Source: Maribacter sp.
GTDB taxonomy: Bacteria; Bacteroidota; Bacteroidia; Flavobacteriales; Flavobacteriaceae
Length of the DNA stretch: 64,000 nt
NCBI RefSeq assembly: GCF_016744255.1
Contig: NZ_JADGES010000001.1
Span: 1-64,000, forward strand
Direction of reading: 5' to 3'
Part shown: piece by piece, positions 31,640 through 42,237 of the stretch
Layout: every line of letters starts with the position of its first letter
Numbering within the stretch: position 1 is the first letter of the stretch
Position numbers and translations under genes: made by a program
Notes under the pieces: model-generated
What the model was told of the DNA's origin: nothing
The model's database searches: none
Seen by the model: only the letters and a program-made list of their open reading frames with translations

Positions 31640-32277
31640 TTTTTATTCTCTAACAAAGGAACAAAACGAAAAGAACCTAATTCTGTCTTCTGAAATTCTT
31701 TCTCTGACTTCCGAACAAACAAAGTCATTATTTGGTCATCTATACCAACAGGAATAACCAAACGCCCACCTATTTTCAGCTGAGCTAATAATGGTTTAGG
31801 AACCTCTGGTGCGCCCGCCGTAACAACTATACCATCGAAAGGAGCTTCTTCCGGCATTCCCTTATAACCATCACCAAAAATCATTTTTTTAGGTCTATAC
31901 CCCATTTTCTTAAAAAAGATACTGGTCTTTTTAAAAAGTTCTAATTGCCTCTCAATAGAATACACTTTAGCATGTAGCGCAAGTAAAACAGCTGTCTGGT
32001 AACCACTACCGGTACCTATCTCTAATATTTTTTGATTTGCAGACACTTGTAAAAGTTCCGTCTGAAAAGCTACAGTATATGGTTGAGAAATAGTTTGGGA
32101 TGCTGCTATAGGAAAAGCTTTGTCTTGATAAGCATGCCCCTCAAAACTACTATCTATAAATAAATGCCTGGGTATTTTACGTATTGCATTTAAAACATCA
32201 TTATCTACTATGCCTTTTTCTATTAGCACTTCTGCTAATTTATTACGCATTCCACTATGCTTAAGAGTATCTTTCAA
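31636..32277 (-). CDS. pcm: protein-L-isoaspartate O-methyltransferase
   Basis: [27 protein letters not shown]. Confidence 0.95.
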   Translation of the reverse strand: MKDTLKHSGMRNKLAEVLIEKGIVDNDVLNAIRKIPRHLFIDSSFEGHAYQDKAFPIAASQTISQPYTVAFQTELLQVSANQKILEIGTGSGYQTAVLLALHAKVYSIERQLELFKKTSIFFKKMGYRPKKMIFGDGYKGMPEEAPFDGIVVTAGAPEVPKPLLAQLKIGGRLVIPVGIDDQIMTLFVRKSEKEFQKTELGSFRFVPLLENKN

Positions 32278-32461
32278 TCGGTTGGTTTTGGTTTTCCAAA
32301 GTTAGGAAAGTTAATTAGAAATGTAAACGGTAAATGTTATTTCTTATATAATTTTAATAGACCATATCATTAATACTTTTCTACCTATAATAACAATAAA
32401 CTTTTAATCCACCAACGCAATAAACTTCTAAAGTATGCTTATTTTTGAAAAAACAAAATTC

Positions 32462-33430
32462 ATGCTGAAAGTTGGAGTATTAGGAGCTGGTCATTTAGGA
32501 AAAATACACCTCCGCCTACTAAACGAATCCGAAAAATATACGTTAATAGGATTTTATGATCCAGATGCTATAAATGGCAAAAAAGTTGCCGATGAATTTG
32601 GGTACACTTATTATGACAATATCAATACTCTTATTAACGCTGTAGATGTAATAGACATTGTAACCCCTACCCTTTCTCATTTCGATTGCGCAAAAAAAGC
32701 CATTGAAAACGGAAAACATGTATTTATAGAAAAACCTATAACAAATACACTAGAAGAGGCTGAAGAATTAATTTCTTTAGCTAATCAATATAATGTTAAA
32801 GGGCAAGTGGGGCATGTAGAGCGTTTTAATCCTGCTTTTTCTGCTGTAAAAAACAGTATAGAGTCCCCAATGTTTATAGAAACACATCGATTAGCAGAAT
32901 TTAACCCCAGAGGCACAGATGTTCCTGTTGTTTTAGATTTAATGATTCATGACATTGATGCTATACTTAGTGTTGTTAAATCTAAAGTTAAAAAAATCAA
33001 TGCAAGTGGCGTTTCTGTAATTAGTAAATCTCCTGATATTGCAAATGCTCGTTTAGAGTTCGAAAACGGTTGTGTTGCTAACTTAACAGCAAGTAGAATA
33101 TCTTTAAAGAATATGCGTAAATCTCGCTTCTTTCAACAAGACGCTTATATTTCTGTAGATTTTTTAGAGAAAAAAGTAGAAGTTGTAAAAATGAAAGATG
33201 CTCCAGAAAAAGCAGGCGATTTTGATATGATTTTACAAAATGCGGAAGGAGAAAAAAAGCAAATTTATTTTGAAAACCCAGAGATAGAAGTTAATAATGC
33301 CATTTTAGATGAATTAGAAACTTTTGCGGATGCCATTAATACAAATACCACTCCAATAGTTACGCTACAAGATGGCACAGAAGCTTTAAAAGTAGCTTTA
33401 GCAATTATACAATCTTTTAAAGACAAATAA
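32462..33430 (+). CDS. Gfo/Idh/MocA family oxidoreductase
   Basis: LKVGVLGAGHLGKIHLRLL; HVFIEKPIT; start 32462 because TAttTTTG box lies at 32440-32447. Confidence 0.9.
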   Translation: MLKVGVLGAGHLGKIHLRLLNESEKYTLIGFYDPDAINGKKVADEFGYTYYDNINTLINAVDVIDIVTPTLSHFDCAKKAIENGKHVFIEKPITNTLEEAEELISLANQYNVKGQVGHVERFNPAFSAVKNSIESPMFIETHRLAEFNPRGTDVPVVLDLMIHDIDAILSVVKSKVKKINASGVSVISKSPDIANARLEFENGCVANLTASRISLKNMRKSRFFQQDAYISVDFLEKKVEVVKMKDAPEKAGDFDMILQNAEGEKKQIYFENPEIEVNNAILDELETFADAINTNTTPIVTLQDGTEALKVALAIIQSFKDK

Positions 33431-33431
33431 G

Positions 33432-34319
33432 ATGAAGAATATAGCAGTTATAGGCGCGGGCACCATGGGAAATGGAATTACTCATGTTTTTGCTCAAAAC
33501 GGTTTTAAAGTAAATCTCATAGATATTTCTGAAGCCTCTTTAGAAAAAGGCTTAGCTACTATTGTTAAAAACTTAGACCGTCTTATTGCAAAGGAAAAAA
33601 TCACTGAGAAAATTAAGTCGGATACATTAGCTAACATATCTACATTCACCGCTATACCAGATGGTGTGCAAAATGCAGCATTAGTTGTAGAAGCTGCAAC
33701 AGAACGTAAAGATTTAAAATTAAAAATATTCAAAGAATTAGATGAAGTATGCCAAAGCAATACCATTTTAGCAACAAACACTTCTTCTATTTCTATAACA
33801 CAAATAGCTGCAGCTACCAATAGAGCGGATAAAGTAATTGGGATGCATTTTATGAACCCAGTACCAATTATGAAATTGGTGGAAATAATTAGAGGATATA
33901 ACACTTCGGATGAAACCACAAAGGCGATAATGGATTTGTCTCTTCAATTAGGAAAAACACCTACAGAAGTAAACGATTATCCTGGTTTTGTTGCCAATCG
34001 TATTTTAATGCCCATGCTAAATGAAGCTATTGAAACACTCTATAATGGTGTAGCTGGAGTAAACGAAATTGATACGGTTATGAAATTAGGAATGGCACAC
34101 CCAATGGGACCATTACAATTAGCAGATTTTATTGGTTTAGATGTTTGCTTATCTATTCTTAATGTTCTTTACGATGGGTTTAAAAACCCCAAATATGCAC
34201 CTTGTCCATTATTAGTTAATATGGTTATGGCTGGTAAATTAGGCGTTAAATCTGGCGAAGGTTTCTATGATTACTCAGAAACCAAAAAGGCCGAAAAAAT
34301 TGCTAAACAGTTTGTTTAA
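33432..34319 (+). CDS. 3-hydroxybutyryl-CoA dehydrogenase
   Basis: IAVIGAGTMGNGITHVFAQNG; GMHFMNPVPIMKLVEII. Confidence 0.93.
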   Translation: MKNIAVIGAGTMGNGITHVFAQNGFKVNLIDISEASLEKGLATIVKNLDRLIAKEKITEKIKSDTLANISTFTAIPDGVQNAALVVEAATERKDLKLKIFKELDEVCQSNTILATNTSSISITQIAAATNRADKVIGMHFMNPVPIMKLVEIIRGYNTSDETTKAIMDLSLQLGKTPTEVNDYPGFVANRILMPMLNEAIETLYNGVAGVNEIDTVMKLGMAHPMGPLQLADFIGLDVCLSILNVLYDGFKNPKYAPCPLLVNMVMAGKLGVKSGEGFYDYSETKKAEKIAKQFV

Positions 34320-34338
34320 AAAATAGTACTGATACTAC

Positions 34339-34998
34339 ATGTCTGTAAAGGAAAATTTGCTAAAAATAAAAGAATCACTCCCCAAAGGAGTAACCTTGGT
34401 TGCCGTTTCTAAGACCAAACCAATACCTGATTTACAAGAAGCCTATAATGCTGGGCAACGTATTTTTGGTGAAAATAAAATTCAGGAAATGGCACAAAAA
34501 TGGGAGGCTCTCCCCAAAGACATCGAATGGCATATGATTGGTCATGTACAGCGTAATAAGGTAAAGTATATGGCAGAATTTATTTCTTTAATTCATGGGG
34601 TAGATAGCTTAAAACTATTAACCGAAATAAACAAACAAGCTGTAAAACACAACAGAATCATTTCTTGTCTTCTACAAATACATATAGCACAAGAAGACAC
34701 CAAGTTTGGTTTAGACGAAAAAGAATTAATAGAACTCCTTAACGATCCAGCTTTTAAAGCTCTTGAAAATATTAAAATTAAAGGGGTAATGGGCATGGCC
34801 TCCTTCACAGATAACAAAAATCAAGTTAAAGAAGAGTTTAAAACTTTAAAAAATACTTTTACCCAAGCCAAAAAAATACTTCCTAATATAAACGTTTTAT
34901 CTATGGGAATGAGCGGGGATTATCCTCTAGCAATTGCAGAAGGTAGCACCATGGTGCGCATCGGAAGTAGTATCTTTGGTAATAGAAATTACGCTTAA
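34339..34998 (+). CDS. yggS: YggS-family PLP homeostasis protein
   Basis: LVAVSKTKP, FGENKIQEM, WHMIGHVQRNKVK, LSMGMSGDYPLAI. Confidence 0.93.
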   Translation: MSVKENLLKIKESLPKGVTLVAVSKTKPIPDLQEAYNAGQRIFGENKIQEMAQKWEALPKDIEWHMIGHVQRNKVKYMAEFISLIHGVDSLKLLTEINKQAVKHNRIISCLLQIHIAQEDTKFGLDEKELIELLNDPAFKALENIKIKGVMGMASFTDNKNQVKEEFKTLKNTFTQAKKILPNINVLSMGMSGDYPLAIAEGSTMVRIGSSIFGNRNYA

Positions 34999-35037
34999 CT
35001 AAATATTTGGGTCTTAGCACCCAAAGAACACTAATAA

Positions 35038-36405
35038 ATGTACACAATACTAGATATAGAAACTACCGGAGGAAAATACAATGAAGAAGGCATTACAGAA
35101 ATTGCAATTCATAAATTTGATGGACACCAAGTAGTTGATACATTTATTAGCCTAGTAAATCCAGAAAAAGATATTCAACCCTTTGTAGTGAAACTTACCG
35201 GTATAAATAATAAAATGCTACGCACAGCTCCCAAGTTTCATGAAGTAGCTAAACGTATTGTAGAAATCACAGAAGACACTGTTATTGTTGCTCACAACGC
35301 ACAATTCGATTATAGAATTCTTCGCACAGAATTTAAAAGACTAGGGTATAATTTTGAACGAAAAACGCTTTGTACAGTAGATCTTTCTAAAACACTATTA
35401 CCCGATGCCGAATCCTATAGCCTTGGTAAATTAGTACGCTCTTTAGGCATAGCTGTGAGTGATAGGCATAGAGCAAACGGAGACGCCTTAGCTACCATTA
35501 AATTATTTAAACTCTTACTTACCAAGGACACCGATAAATCTATCATTAAAAGCGTAATACGCAAAGAAACACACGGAGAACTATCGGAGAACCAATTAGA
35601 TATTATACAAGAACTCCCCTCTGAAACAGGAGTGTATTACATGCATAATAAGGATGGAGATATACTTTTCTTAGGGCACACTAAGAATATTAAGAAAAGA
35701 GTGAACGACCATTTTATTAAGAGAGGGGATCGCGCTAGAAAACTACAAAAAGAAACAAAAAAGGTGACTTTTGAAAAAACGGGCAGCGAATTAATTTCTC
35801 TATTAAAAGAACATGAAGAGCTCTTAAAAAACAAGCCACGCTACAATAACAAAGTAAAACCAAAACTATATTCTCATGCCTTATATAAAGGGTACACCAA
35901 AGAAGGCTACATAACCCTCAACGCTAGTCATATTAATGGTAACAGAGAAAACATCACCACTTTTAATAGTATTCATGGTGCTAAAAATTTTATTTACAAA
36001 ATCAATGAAGAGTTTTGTTTATGCGATAAGTTAAACGGTCTTTCTGAAGCTAAAACAAACTGTTCTAAGTTTAATGAAGAAAAATGCAAAGGAGCTTGTG
36101 TTCAGAAAGAAACAGTAGAAGAATATAACAAGAGAGTTGCCCAAGTTATTGAAAAATATAGCTTAGCCAACAAAAGCGTTATTATAGTAGATAAGGGCCG
36201 TGAAATTGGCGAATACAGCGCTATTTTAATTAAAGAAGGTACGTTTATTGGTCTTGGCTATTACGATTTAAACCATCAAATAAATAATATTGCTATATTA
36301 GAATCTATTATTACACCTATGAAAAGCGGTAAAAATGCAATTCATATTATAGAATCCTATTTAAGAAAGAAAAGAGTTGTAAAAATAATTGACCTGAATA
36401 CATAA
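35038..36405 (+). CDS. DnaQ-like 3'-5' exonuclease fused to GIY-YIG nuclease domain
   Basis: YTILDIETTG..VAHNAQFDYRIL..HRANGDALAT; GVYYMHNKDGDILFLGHTKNIKKRVNDHF. Confidence 0.88.
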   Translation: MYTILDIETTGGKYNEEGITEIAIHKFDGHQVVDTFISLVNPEKDIQPFVVKLTGINNKMLRTAPKFHEVAKRIVEITEDTVIVAHNAQFDYRILRTEFKRLGYNFERKTLCTVDLSKTLLPDAESYSLGKLVRSLGIAVSDRHRANGDALATIKLFKLLLTKDTDKSIIKSVIRKETHGELSENQLDIIQELPSETGVYYMHNKDGDILFLGHTKNIKKRVNDHFIKRGDRARKLQKETKKVTFEKTGSELISLLKEHEELLKNKPRYNNKVKPKLYSHALYKGYTKEGYITLNASHINGNRENITTFNSIHGAKNFIYKINEEFCLCDKLNGLSEAKTNCSKFNEEKCKGACVQKETVEEYNKRVAQVIEKYSLANKSVIIVDKGREIGEYSAILIKEGTFIGLGYYDLNHQINNIAILESIITPMKSGKNAIHIIESYLRKKRVVKIIDLNT

Positions 36406-36408
36406 ATT

Positions 36409-37242
36409 TTGAGTAAACAAAAAACTACATCCAAATGGAAAGATAAACTTCATGAAATTATTTATGAAGCAGACACTCCTGTAGGGAAATGGTTCGATAT
36501 TATTCTTTTTATTCTTATAATAGTAAGTGTTATTCTTGTTATGCTAGAGAGTGTAAAAGATATAGATGCTAACTACCACAAAGTTTTACTCACATGGGAA
36601 TGGATTATTACTATTTTCTTCTCTATAGAATACATTGCTAGAATTATAAGCATTAAAAAACCATTTAAATATATTTTTAGCTTTTATGGAATCATAGATT
36701 TCATTTCTACAATTCCTCTTTACCTTTCTTATTTTTTTATAGGGTCTCAGGTATTATTAGCTGTCAGAGCTCTACGTTTATTACGTGTTTTCCGAATTTT
36801 AAAACTCGTCCAGTTTTTAGGAGAAGCCTCTCAATTAACACGTGCATTAAAAGCCAGTAGAACCAAAATTGCGGTTTTTATTTATGCTGTCTTAATACTT
36901 TCTGTAATTATGGGTACTATAATGTATCTTGTTGAGGATGATGCTGCTGGCTTCACCAGTATTCCTAGGAGTATCTACTGGGCTATTGTTACGCTTACAA
37001 CGGTAGGATACGGAGATATTGCACCCCAAACACCATTAGGACAACTTATTGCAACTATCGTTATGATATTAGGTTACGGTATAATTGCAGTTCCTACAGG
37101 CATTGTTACTTCTGAATTTACAAAGCAAGGTAAAATAGAAGATAAAAAAGTACACTTAAACACGCAATCTTGCCTAAGTTGCTCATCAGAAGGACATAGG
37201 GATGATGCTACTCACTGTTTTAATTGCGGAAGTAAACTATAA
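36409..37242 (+). CDS. voltage-gated-type potassium channel with C-terminal zinc-ribbon-like tail (TTG start)
   Basis: S4-like VRALRLLRVFRILKLV; TVGYGD filter; CLSCSSEGHRDDATHCFNCG. Confidence 0.9.
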   Translation: MSKQKTTSKWKDKLHEIIYEADTPVGKWFDIILFILIIVSVILVMLESVKDIDANYHKVLLTWEWIITIFFSIEYIARIISIKKPFKYIFSFYGIIDFISTIPLYLSYFFIGSQVLLAVRALRLLRVFRILKLVQFLGEASQLTRALKASRTKIAVFIYAVLILSVIMGTIMYLVEDDAAGFTSIPRSIYWAIVTLTTVGYGDIAPQTPLGQLIATIVMILGYGIIAVPTGIVTSEFTKQGKIEDKKVHLNTQSCLSCSSEGHRDDATHCFNCGSKL

Positions 37243-38162
37243 TGAAAAAAAAAGTAATCTCTGTTGTTGGGCCCACTGCTATCGGAAAAACGAAATTAGC
37301 CATACATATTGCAAAACATTATAATGCAGAAATAATTTCTGCTGACTCTAGGCAATTTTTTAAAGAAATGTACATTGGTACGGCGGTACCAGAAAAAGAG
37401 GAACTTAAAGCGGCCAAACACCATTTTATACAAAATAAGAGTATTAGAGATTCCTATTCTGTTGGCGATTTTGAAAAAGAAGCTTTAGACTGTATAAGCC
37501 ATTTACATAAAGAAAACCCTATAGTAGTATTAGTTGGTGGTAGCGGTTTATATGTTGATGCAGCAACCAAAGGATTAGACAAATTCCCTAAAATAAACCC
37601 TAGCATTAGAGAGAATCTAAATACCATTCTAGAAACCAAAGGAATGAAAAGCTTACAAGATCAACTTAAAGAGTTAGACCCTGAATATTACTCCAAAGTA
37701 GATATAGAAAATCCACATAGAATAATAAGAGCTTTAGAGGTTTGTATTGGCTCAGGACACCCTTACTCCTCTTTTATAACCGATAAAAAAGATAACCGAC
37801 CTTTTAAAGTAATTACCGTTGGTCTTACCGCTGATAGAAAAATTATTTACGACAGAATTAATAGACGGGTAGATGTTATGATGGAAGGAGGTCTTCTAGA
37901 GGAAGTAAAATCCTTAAAAGAACAGAAAGACCTAAATGCACTCCAAACCGTTGGCTATAGAGAACTATTTATGTATTTAAATAAGGAATGGACTTTAGAT
38001 TTCGCTGTTTCCGAAATTAAGAAAAACACACGCCGGTTTGCTAAAAGACAGCAAACTTGGTTTAAAAAAAATGCGGATACTATCTGGGTAGAATACGATT
38101 ATATACCAGAAAACATATTCCCCATTATTGATTATAAATTGAATGAAATACAAGACACCTAA
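37242..38162 (+). CDS. miaA: tRNA dimethylallyltransferase
   Basis: VVGPTAIGKTKLAI..ISADSRQ..YIGTA. Confidence 0.95.
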   Translation: MKKKVISVVGPTAIGKTKLAIHIAKHYNAEIISADSRQFFKEMYIGTAVPEKEELKAAKHHFIQNKSIRDSYSVGDFEKEALDCISHLHKENPIVVLVGGSGLYVDAATKGLDKFPKINPSIRENLNTILETKGMKSLQDQLKELDPEYYSKVDIENPHRIIRALEVCIGSGHPYSSFITDKKDNRPFKVITVGLTADRKIIYDRINRRVDVMMEGGLLEEVKSLKEQKDLNALQTVGYRELFMYLNKEWTLDFAVSEIKKNTRRFAKRQQTWFKKNADTIWVEYDYIPENIFPIIDYKLNEIQDT

Positions 38163-38263
38163 AACTTCTATTTTCTTTGTCTGGGATTTTAAGCTGCGAT
38201 AAATCAACATAAAACCTATACACTTTCTACCTACAAAAATCATTTAAAAAAACACCTACAAAC

Positions 38264-38295
38264 AAAAGCACGCCTATATTTTTAAGCGTGCTTTT
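38264..38295. terminator. terminator between convergent miaA and rprY
   Basis: AAAAGCACGC..GCGTGCTTTT. Confidence 0.8.
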
Positions 38296-38321
38296 TGTTT
38301 ATAAATACCTATAGAGAATAA

Positions 38322-39029
38322 CTACTCTGTTTTTATCACCAAACGGAATCCTTCTCCATGAATGTTTAGAATCTCTACAGTTTCATCACGTTTTAAATAC
38401 TTACGTAATTTAGCTATATACACATCCATACTACGAGAAGTAAAATAATTATCATCTCTCCAAATCTTAGTCAATGCTAATTCCCTAGGCATTAAATCAT
38501 TTTCATGCAAAGCCAAAAGACGCAATAGCTCATTCTCTTTAGGAGATAATTTTATAGGCTCTTCTTCTCCGTATTTTAAAAATCTTAGTTTAGAATTTAA
38601 ATGAAACCCGCCGATCGTAAATTCAAATTTTCTACTATCTGCAAGTGTATTAGATGCTTTTCTCTGAAGTATTGCTTTAAGCTTCATAAGAAGCACCTCA
38701 GAATCGAAAGGTTTGTTTAAATAATCATCAGCCCCTGCCTTATACCCTTTTAAAACATCTTCTTTCATGGTTTTAGCAGTAAGAAATACAATCGGAACAT
38801 TTTCGTTCTTTTCTCTTATCTCTTTAGCCAAAGTAAACCCGTCTTTATAAGGCATCATAACATCTAAAATACAGATATCATAATTATCTTTTTTAAATTT
38901 TTCAAATCCTTCCATACCATTTTTAGCAAGGACTACATCAAAATTATTCATTGACAAATAATCCTTTAATACGATACCAAAATTTGGGTCATCTTCTACT
39001 AATAGTATTTTCTTATTTACTGTTTCCAT
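38322..39029 (-). CDS. rprY: response regulator, OmpR family (RprY-like)
   Basis: ILLVEDDPNFGIVLKDYL..ILDVMMPYKDGF..KPF; winged helix. Confidence 0.85.
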   Translation of the reverse strand: METVNKKILLVEDDPNFGIVLKDYLSMNNFDVVLAKNGMEGFEKFKKDNYDICILDVMMPYKDGFTLAKEIREKNENVPIVFLTAKTMKEDVLKGYKAGADDYLNKPFDSEVLLMKLKAILQRKASNTLADSRKFEFTIGGFHLNSKLRFLKYGEEEPIKLSPKENELLRLLALHENDLMPRELALTKIWRDDNYFTSRSMDVYIAKLRKYLKRDETVEILNIHGEGFRLVIKTE

Positions 39030-39035
39030 AGTATA

Positions 39036-40619
39036 TTATATTAACGGTAATTTTATATAGAAAGTACTTCCTTTTCCTTTTTCACTTTCTACATAAACAT
39101 CACCTTGGTGATCATCTATTATTTTTTTTACATAAGAAAGTCCCAATCCATGGCCTTTTACATTATGTATGTTTCCTGTATGCTCTCTATAAAATTTTTC
39201 GAATACCTTCTTTAAAACTGCTTTACTCATTCCTGAGCCTTGGTCTTGTACTTTTATTAGTATATTATTTTTTGCAACCTCTGTATACACATCTATTTTT
39301 GGTGCTTCTTCAGAATACTTAATGGCATTATCTAAAATATTAACTACAACATTGGTAAAATGCATTTCGTTTGCCAAAACCTCTGTACGTGTTGCATCTA
39401 AATGTCTTTCTATATAACCTCCTCTATCTTCTACTATTAAAGACACATGAGCAATAGCATCTTCTATTATATCGTGTACGTCTACCCTATCCTTACTAAT
39501 ATCTAATTGATTCTTTTCTAGCTTAGATATTCGCAATACATTTTCTACTTGTGCATGCATACGTTTATTCTCATCTCGTATCATTTGCAAATAGCGCATC
39601 ACCTTCTCTTTATCATCTATTATTTGCGGATTCTTAATAGCCTCTACAGCCAAATTAATAGTTGCTATGGGTGTTTTAAACTCATGCGTCATATTATTTA
39701 TAAAATCCGTTTTAATCTCCGATATCTGCTTTTGCTGAATTAATTGATAAATAGCTCCTGCATATGCAACTACAATTATCAAAGTAAACAGAAGTGACAG
39801 ACCAGCCATACCCAATATAGACTGAATTAAAAACCGTTTCTTTTTAGGGAAACTAATAAGTAAAGAAAAATTTGAGTTCCCCTCTAAATCTTTAAATATG
39901 GGAGATTTATAAATATTTTTCTTACTATACTTAAATTTTTTAGACTTTACTTTAGTTGGTAACCCTTTACTATATACACCATACTCAAAAGCTACATTTA
40001 TCTCTCTGTTTTTAAGCTCGCGATCTAACAGAAGTTCTATCTCTTGCGTAGAAACTCTTTGGTGAATAGGCACCATTTTAGCGTAATCACTAAAAACATC
40101 TTCCATTTGAGCCTTAACTATCTCTGTTAAACCTCCTATTTTCTCAAACTTCTGTACAGCATTAAGCTCTTGCTGCTTGCCATCTAAACCTACATTCTCT
40201 TTAAAAATAGTCGTAGTACGTTTACTCGTATAATTTTTTATTGTAGGAAGGTTGTTATCCTCATTACCATTGTCAAAGAACGTAGATGCTATATTGTAAT
40301 CTTCCTCTAAAATGCCATGAGAATACATTCGTATCTCATTAGAATTAAGGTCTCTGTTTATATAGAAAAAATTTCCTATACTGGAATTTTTCAGTTCCCC
40401 GATACTATCTTTTAGATTCATATATCTATCAAAATAGTTTCTAGTTTCTCTACTAGATATCTTATCCGCAACATTATTCAAAGCATCAAACACTGTGTGC
40501 GAAAATTGCTCTTCTTTATCTTCTACAGATTGTTTAATCCAAAAGATTTGAACAAAGATTATTCCTACCAATGAGAGGCTCATCAATACTACCATAACAA
40601 CAAACAACCTCTTATTCAT
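39036..40619 (-). CDS. rprX: sensor histidine kinase (RprX-like)
   Basis: NMTHEFKTPIATI; NAIKYS; GHGLGLSYVKKI; pairs with rprY. Confidence 0.85.
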   Translation of the reverse strand: MNKRLFVVMVVLMSLSLVGIIFVQIFWIKQSVEDKEEQFSHTVFDALNNVADKISSRETRNYFDRYMNLKDSIGELKNSSIGNFFYINRDLNSNEIRMYSHGILEEDYNIASTFFDNGNEDNNLPTIKNYTSKRTTTIFKENVGLDGKQQELNAVQKFEKIGGLTEIVKAQMEDVFSDYAKMVPIHQRVSTQEIELLLDRELKNREINVAFEYGVYSKGLPTKVKSKKFKYSKKNIYKSPIFKDLEGNSNFSLLISFPKKKRFLIQSILGMAGLSLLFTLIIVVAYAGAIYQLIQQKQISEIKTDFINNMTHEFKTPIATINLAVEAIKNPQIIDDKEKVMRYLQMIRDENKRMHAQVENVLRISKLEKNQLDISKDRVDVHDIIEDAIAHVSLIVEDRGGYIERHLDATRTEVLANEMHFTNVVVNILDNAIKYSEEAPKIDVYTEVAKNNILIKVQDQGSGMSKAVLKKVFEKFYREHTGNIHNVKGHGLGLSYVKKIIDDHQGDVYVESEKGKGSTFYIKLPLI

Positions 40620-40699
40620 TCTCTGTAAAATTAAGATTTAACATATAGAAAATTGCACGTTTAACCAAACCTTAACAAAAATGTTAAAATGGCGTAACT

Positions 40700-41284
40700 C
40701 TATCTATATTCAAGGAGATGCCTATTCAGTTTTTCTACTTTTTCTTTTGTTTCTTCCAGGTTAATATTCTCTAATACAAAATCTGCTTTTGGAATTTTAA
40801 CAATATCACTTAATTGGTTATTAATCCTTGCCAATATAGCTTCTCTTGTATTCTTATCTCTCTGCAATACGCGTTGTACACGAACCTCCTCTGGAGCAGT
40901 AACTAAAATAATTTTATCATACAGCTTTTCTGCCTTATTCTCAAACAATAAAGCTGTTTCTTGTATAACGTATGCATGATTTTGACTAGAAAGCCAATGT
41001 AAAAAGTCTTCCCTTACTGCTGGATGCACAATAGCATTTAGCTTACTTAATAATTCCCTGTCACCAAAAATTTTTTGTGCTATATAAGACCTATTTAGTT
41101 TCCCTTCTTTATAGGATTCTTCTCCTAATAAGGCTTTTATTTTTTGTATTAAAATTTTGGAATTTTGCATTAACTCCTTGGCTTGCAAATCTGAATTATA
41201 TACAGGTACTCCCAATGCGTTAAACAATGTAGCTACAGTTGTTTTTCCACTACCAATACCCCCCGTTAAACCAACTACTTTCAT
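40700..41284 (-). CDS. coaE: dephospho-CoA kinase
   Basis: VVGLTGGIGSGKTTVATLF. Confidence 0.95.
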   Translation of the reverse strand: MKVVGLTGGIGSGKTTVATLFNALGVPVYNSDLQAKELMQNSKILIQKIKALLGEESYKEGKLNRSYIAQKIFGDRELLSKLNAIVHPAVREDFLHWLSSQNHAYVIQETALLFENKAEKLYDKIILVTAPEEVRVQRVLQRDKNTREAILARINNQLSDIVKIPKADFVLENINLEETKEKVEKLNRHLLEYR

Positions 41285-42237
41285 TCCTCGCTAATAATAT
41301 AAGTTACTTCTTTTTCTATTAATGTAGCGCTATATACGTTATTAGGTACATTACCCACATTTAAAGTGACTTTTTCATTACCCTCTATCATATCCTTGTA
41401 ATCCGCTATAACAGTAAAGTTATTTTCAGAAATAGTTTTTAACACTCCTAACTTAGCCTTGCATAATACCTTAACTCTATCTGGGAATGTCTTTACAATG
41501 GCTCCTTTCGGAAGATTTATAATAGTAATAGGAATATTTTCTATCATTTTTTCTGAAAAACGAGAAACCTTACCACTAATAACAACTTTATTGGTATTAT
41601 AAGTTGTATTATTTAAGCCACTAGGTTCTATTGTTAGAATGGTTTTAGAAAAATTTTCATCTATATCTTTTAATTCTACCAATTTTGTTTTTATACTTTG
41701 CAGCGTATCTATCTCATTGGTTGGCCCTGTAACTTCTATAGTTTTTGGCTCTAGTAGTATCGCCCCATCTAACATGCAATTTTTCTGAAGATTCATTTTA
41801 ATATTCACTTCTACACGAACATTTTTTGTTATAATCTCTACCAGCTCAAAAATAACATCTTCTTTATCTAAATCTATCAAAACTATAGAGTTAGGTAACT
41901 TTTTTTCTACCTGCTTTTGAATTTTCTTTTGCGATAAAATAAATTTGGATTTTTTTTTACTTGCTTCAGATATATCTATAGATATATCTTTTGCATTAAA
42001 TCCAAAACCCAAAAACTGAAATCCACTTGCTTCTAGTTTTACTTCTAAACTCTCTTTAGATGCCGATTTTAACAAATATCCTTTAGGAACATTAATATAA
42101 CTTAATTTAAATGTAGCTCTACTCGTATAAGATTCTGACAATTTATTGATAAACCAAGCCATACTAGAAACTAGTAAAAACACTAAAAATATTTTTACCT
42201 TTCTCTTTTTTAAATGTTTACCGATTCTCTGTATCAA
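41281..42237 (-). CDS. YbbR-like domain protein
   Basis: Single N-terminal TM and repeated YbbR-like strands; 4-nt overlaps with both neighbours. Confidence 0.75.
   Translation of the reverse strand: MIQRIGKHLKKRKVKIFLVFLLVSSMAWFINKLSESYTSRATFKLSYINVPKGYLLKSASKESLEVKLEASGFQFLGFGFNAKDISIDISEASKKKSKFILSQKKIQKQVEKKLPNSIVLIDLDKEDVIFELVEIITKNVRVEVNIKMNLQKNCMLDGAILLEPKTIEVTGPTNEIDTLQSIKTKLVELKDIDENFSKTILTIEPSGLNNTTYNTNKVVISGKVSRFSEKMIENIPITIINLPKGAIVKTFPDRVKVLCKAKLGVLKTISENNFTVIADYKDMIEGNEKVTLNVGNVPNNVYSATLIEKEVTYIISEE

Noticed and set aside
33494-33919. 141-aa minus ORF inside 3-hydroxybutyryl-CoA dehydrogenase
   Set aside because: Antisense shadow ORF
38322-40619. RprXY as a novel two-component system
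   Set aside because: Matches a known, widely conserved Bacteroidota pair and has ordinary context
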